NCBI GenBank assembly: GCA_016716565.1
Contig: JADJWC010000001.1
Coordinates: 1,302,001 to 1,366,000, forward strand
Length of the DNA stretch: 64,000 nt
Source of the DNA: a bacterium
GTDB lineage: Bacteria > Bacteroidota > Ignavibacteria > Ignavibacteriales > Ignavibacteriaceae
Reading direction: 5' to 3'
Shown here: piece by piece, positions 63,006 through 64,000 of the stretch
How positions within the stretch are numbered: the stretch's first letter is position 1
How the letters are laid out: every line of letters begins with the position of its first letter
Program-made: the position numbers and the translations under genes
The notes under the pieces: generated by a model
What the model was told of the DNA's origin: nothing
What the model saw: the letters and a program-made list of their open reading frames with translations, nothing else
Databases searched by the model: none

Positions 63006-64000
63006 ATGAGAAGACCTACTATTCTTTTTGCATTTATATCCAACTTGTTAATCTGCTCTGTTTCTTATTCTCAGTATAATTTATGGGAATACAAAACAGC
63101 GATGCCAACAGCAAGAACGTGGCTTGGTTCTACTGTTCTTGATAATAAATTATTTGTCGTAGGAGGTTGCCCGACAAACAGTGCAACCAATAAAGTCGAA
63201 GCCTATGATCCCATAATGGATACCTGGCTGAGTATAAACAATCTACCTTCAGCAAGATGTTATGAGATGACTTGTTCTTTTAATAACAAGATTTATGTAT
63301 TCGGCGGGAGTATGGCACAGTTTGGTACTTCTTCATCAACTGTTTATGAGTTTGATCTTCAGACCGGCAACTGGACTCAAAAAGCTGATATGCCTGACAA
63401 TATTGGTGGAGCTGGGATAGCTGTTGTTGGTGAATTGATTTATATTATCGGAGGAACACATAAGGCTTCAAGTTCAGGGGATCCTACAGCTAAACCAGTT
63501 TCAACAATTTGGGCTTATGACCCCGTAGCGGAAACTTGGACTCAAAAGGCTGATCTACCAACTGCAAGACTTTTACTGTCGGCTTGTGTTATTGACGGAA
63601 AAATATATGCAATCGGTGGAACAACGGAAAATTGGGAAAATGTATTTTATAAAGTTGTTGAGGTGTATGACCCAGCTGCAAATATTTGGACACAAAAAGC
63701 AGATATGCCAACAGGTCGCTGGGGTTCCGTTGCCTGTGTTTTGGACGGGCAAATTTATGTAATTGGGGGGCGTGCAGGAGCTAACAGCTCTACGAAGAAT
63801 GAGGTTTATGATCCAGTTGCAGATTCTTGGGTTACTAAAGCTCCAATGCAGCAAGACAGGGTAGGATTAGCCGGGGGGACTATTGATAATAAAATTTATG
63901 TTGCAGGAGGTCATCATTATCCACCTCAATCATTCCTTTCTTCTTGCGAAGAGTATACGCCTGAATTATCAAATTTCGAATCAGACTCTGTTCTGTTGCC
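63006..64000 (+). CDS. Secreted Kelch-repeat protein, partial (runs off window)
   Basis: ATG 63006 after AGGAGG (62995-63000); frame open to the end, 331 codons seen. Signal peptide (LFAFISNLLICSVSYSQ), then at least five Kelch motifs with the GG...Y...W pattern, for example YDPVAETWTQKADLPTARL, VYDPAANIWTQKADMPTGR and VYDPVADSWVTKAPMQQDR, forming a beta-propeller. By analogy with the T9SS genes at 6538-13914 a sorting domain is expected past 64000, but it is not visible here. Function unknown. Confidence 0.85.
   Translation, partial: MRRPTILFAFISNLLICSVSYSQYNLWEYKTAMPTARTWLGSTVLDNKLFVVGGCPTNSATNKVEAYDPIMDTWLSINNLPSARCYEMTCSFNNKIYVFGGSMAQFGTSSSTVYEFDLQTGNWTQKADMPDNIGGAGIAVVGELIYIIGGTHKASSSGDPTAKPVSTIWAYDPVAETWTQKADLPTARLLLSACVIDGKIYAIGGTTENWENVFYKVVEVYDPAANIWTQKADMPTGRWGSVACVLDGQIYVIGGRAGANSSTKNEVYDPVADSWVTKAPMQQDRVGLAGGTIDNKIYVAGGHHYPPQSFLSSCEEYTPELSNFESDSVLL

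Overview
This AT-rich window reads as chromosome from a member of the Ignavibacteria (Ignavibacteriota) or a close relative in the Bacteroidota/Chlorobi group. The main evidence is a set of secreted proteins ending in type IX secretion (T9SS) sorting domains of the QNYPNPFNPST type. Supporting evidence is Gram-negative outer-membrane genes (lptE, Kdo transferase, Omp85, MCE lipid transport), the long form of IspH, and DUF3108, GWxTD and SPOR proteins. No rRNA, tRNA, CRISPR array, prophage or transposase gene was seen.

Layout. 1-6280: ispH, a nitronate monooxygenase-like flavoprotein, the SAM-cycle pair metK-ahcY, and a nucleotide-sugar epimerase-like gene whose start is disrupted. 6281-13982: four secreted T9SS cargo genes in a row (two with Asp-box/BNR-type repeats, one with a lamin-tail domain, one unassigned), each followed by its own terminator or repeat. 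14178-23775: a short membrane ORF, then miaB, SPOR, MBL-fold, sigma-54 activator, lptE, GT2 glycosyltransferase, TPR, 3-methyladenine glycosylase, GT9 and DUF3108, tightly spaced and often overlapping by 4 nt. 23841-28581: CPBP protease, DUF2007, cdsA, rimO, GWxTD protein. 28652-36977: a frameshifted GT39, PfkB kinase overlapping an Omp85 protein, an Fe-S protein, UbiA prenyltransferase, rnhB, yraN, AbgT transporter. 37173-43147: an mlaEFD-like operon, spoVG, and uvrA carrying two frameshifts. 43247-53569: quinone-oxidoreductase-like gene, S46 dipeptidyl-peptidase, DUF4476, tryptophan dioxygenase and kynureninase, DUF2459, isoaspartyl peptidase, DinB, Kdo transferase and GT9. 53683-64000: a small orphan gene, fbp, a two-subunit ABC exporter, serS, a GxxExxY gene inside inverted repeats, a multiply broken leuS, and the start of a Kelch-repeat secreted protein.

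Three themes go beyond routine annotation. First, several genes expected to be intact carry lesions: homopolymer +/-1 indels in the epimerase, GT39 and uvrA, and a deletion plus an amber codon in leuS. This raises the question of sequence error versus real decay. Second, intergenic spaces hold several dispersed palindromic repeat families: GTAG-ended palindromes, an AGAGATGACATC inverted repeat, and a REP-like double hairpin. The GxxExxY gene also sits between inverted repeats. Third, simple micro-repeats that look intergenic in style are translated inside real genes, including a signal peptide and linkers in T9SS proteins. I did not find a clear new defence or metabolic system; the repeat families and the GxxExxY cassette are the best candidates for something under-described.
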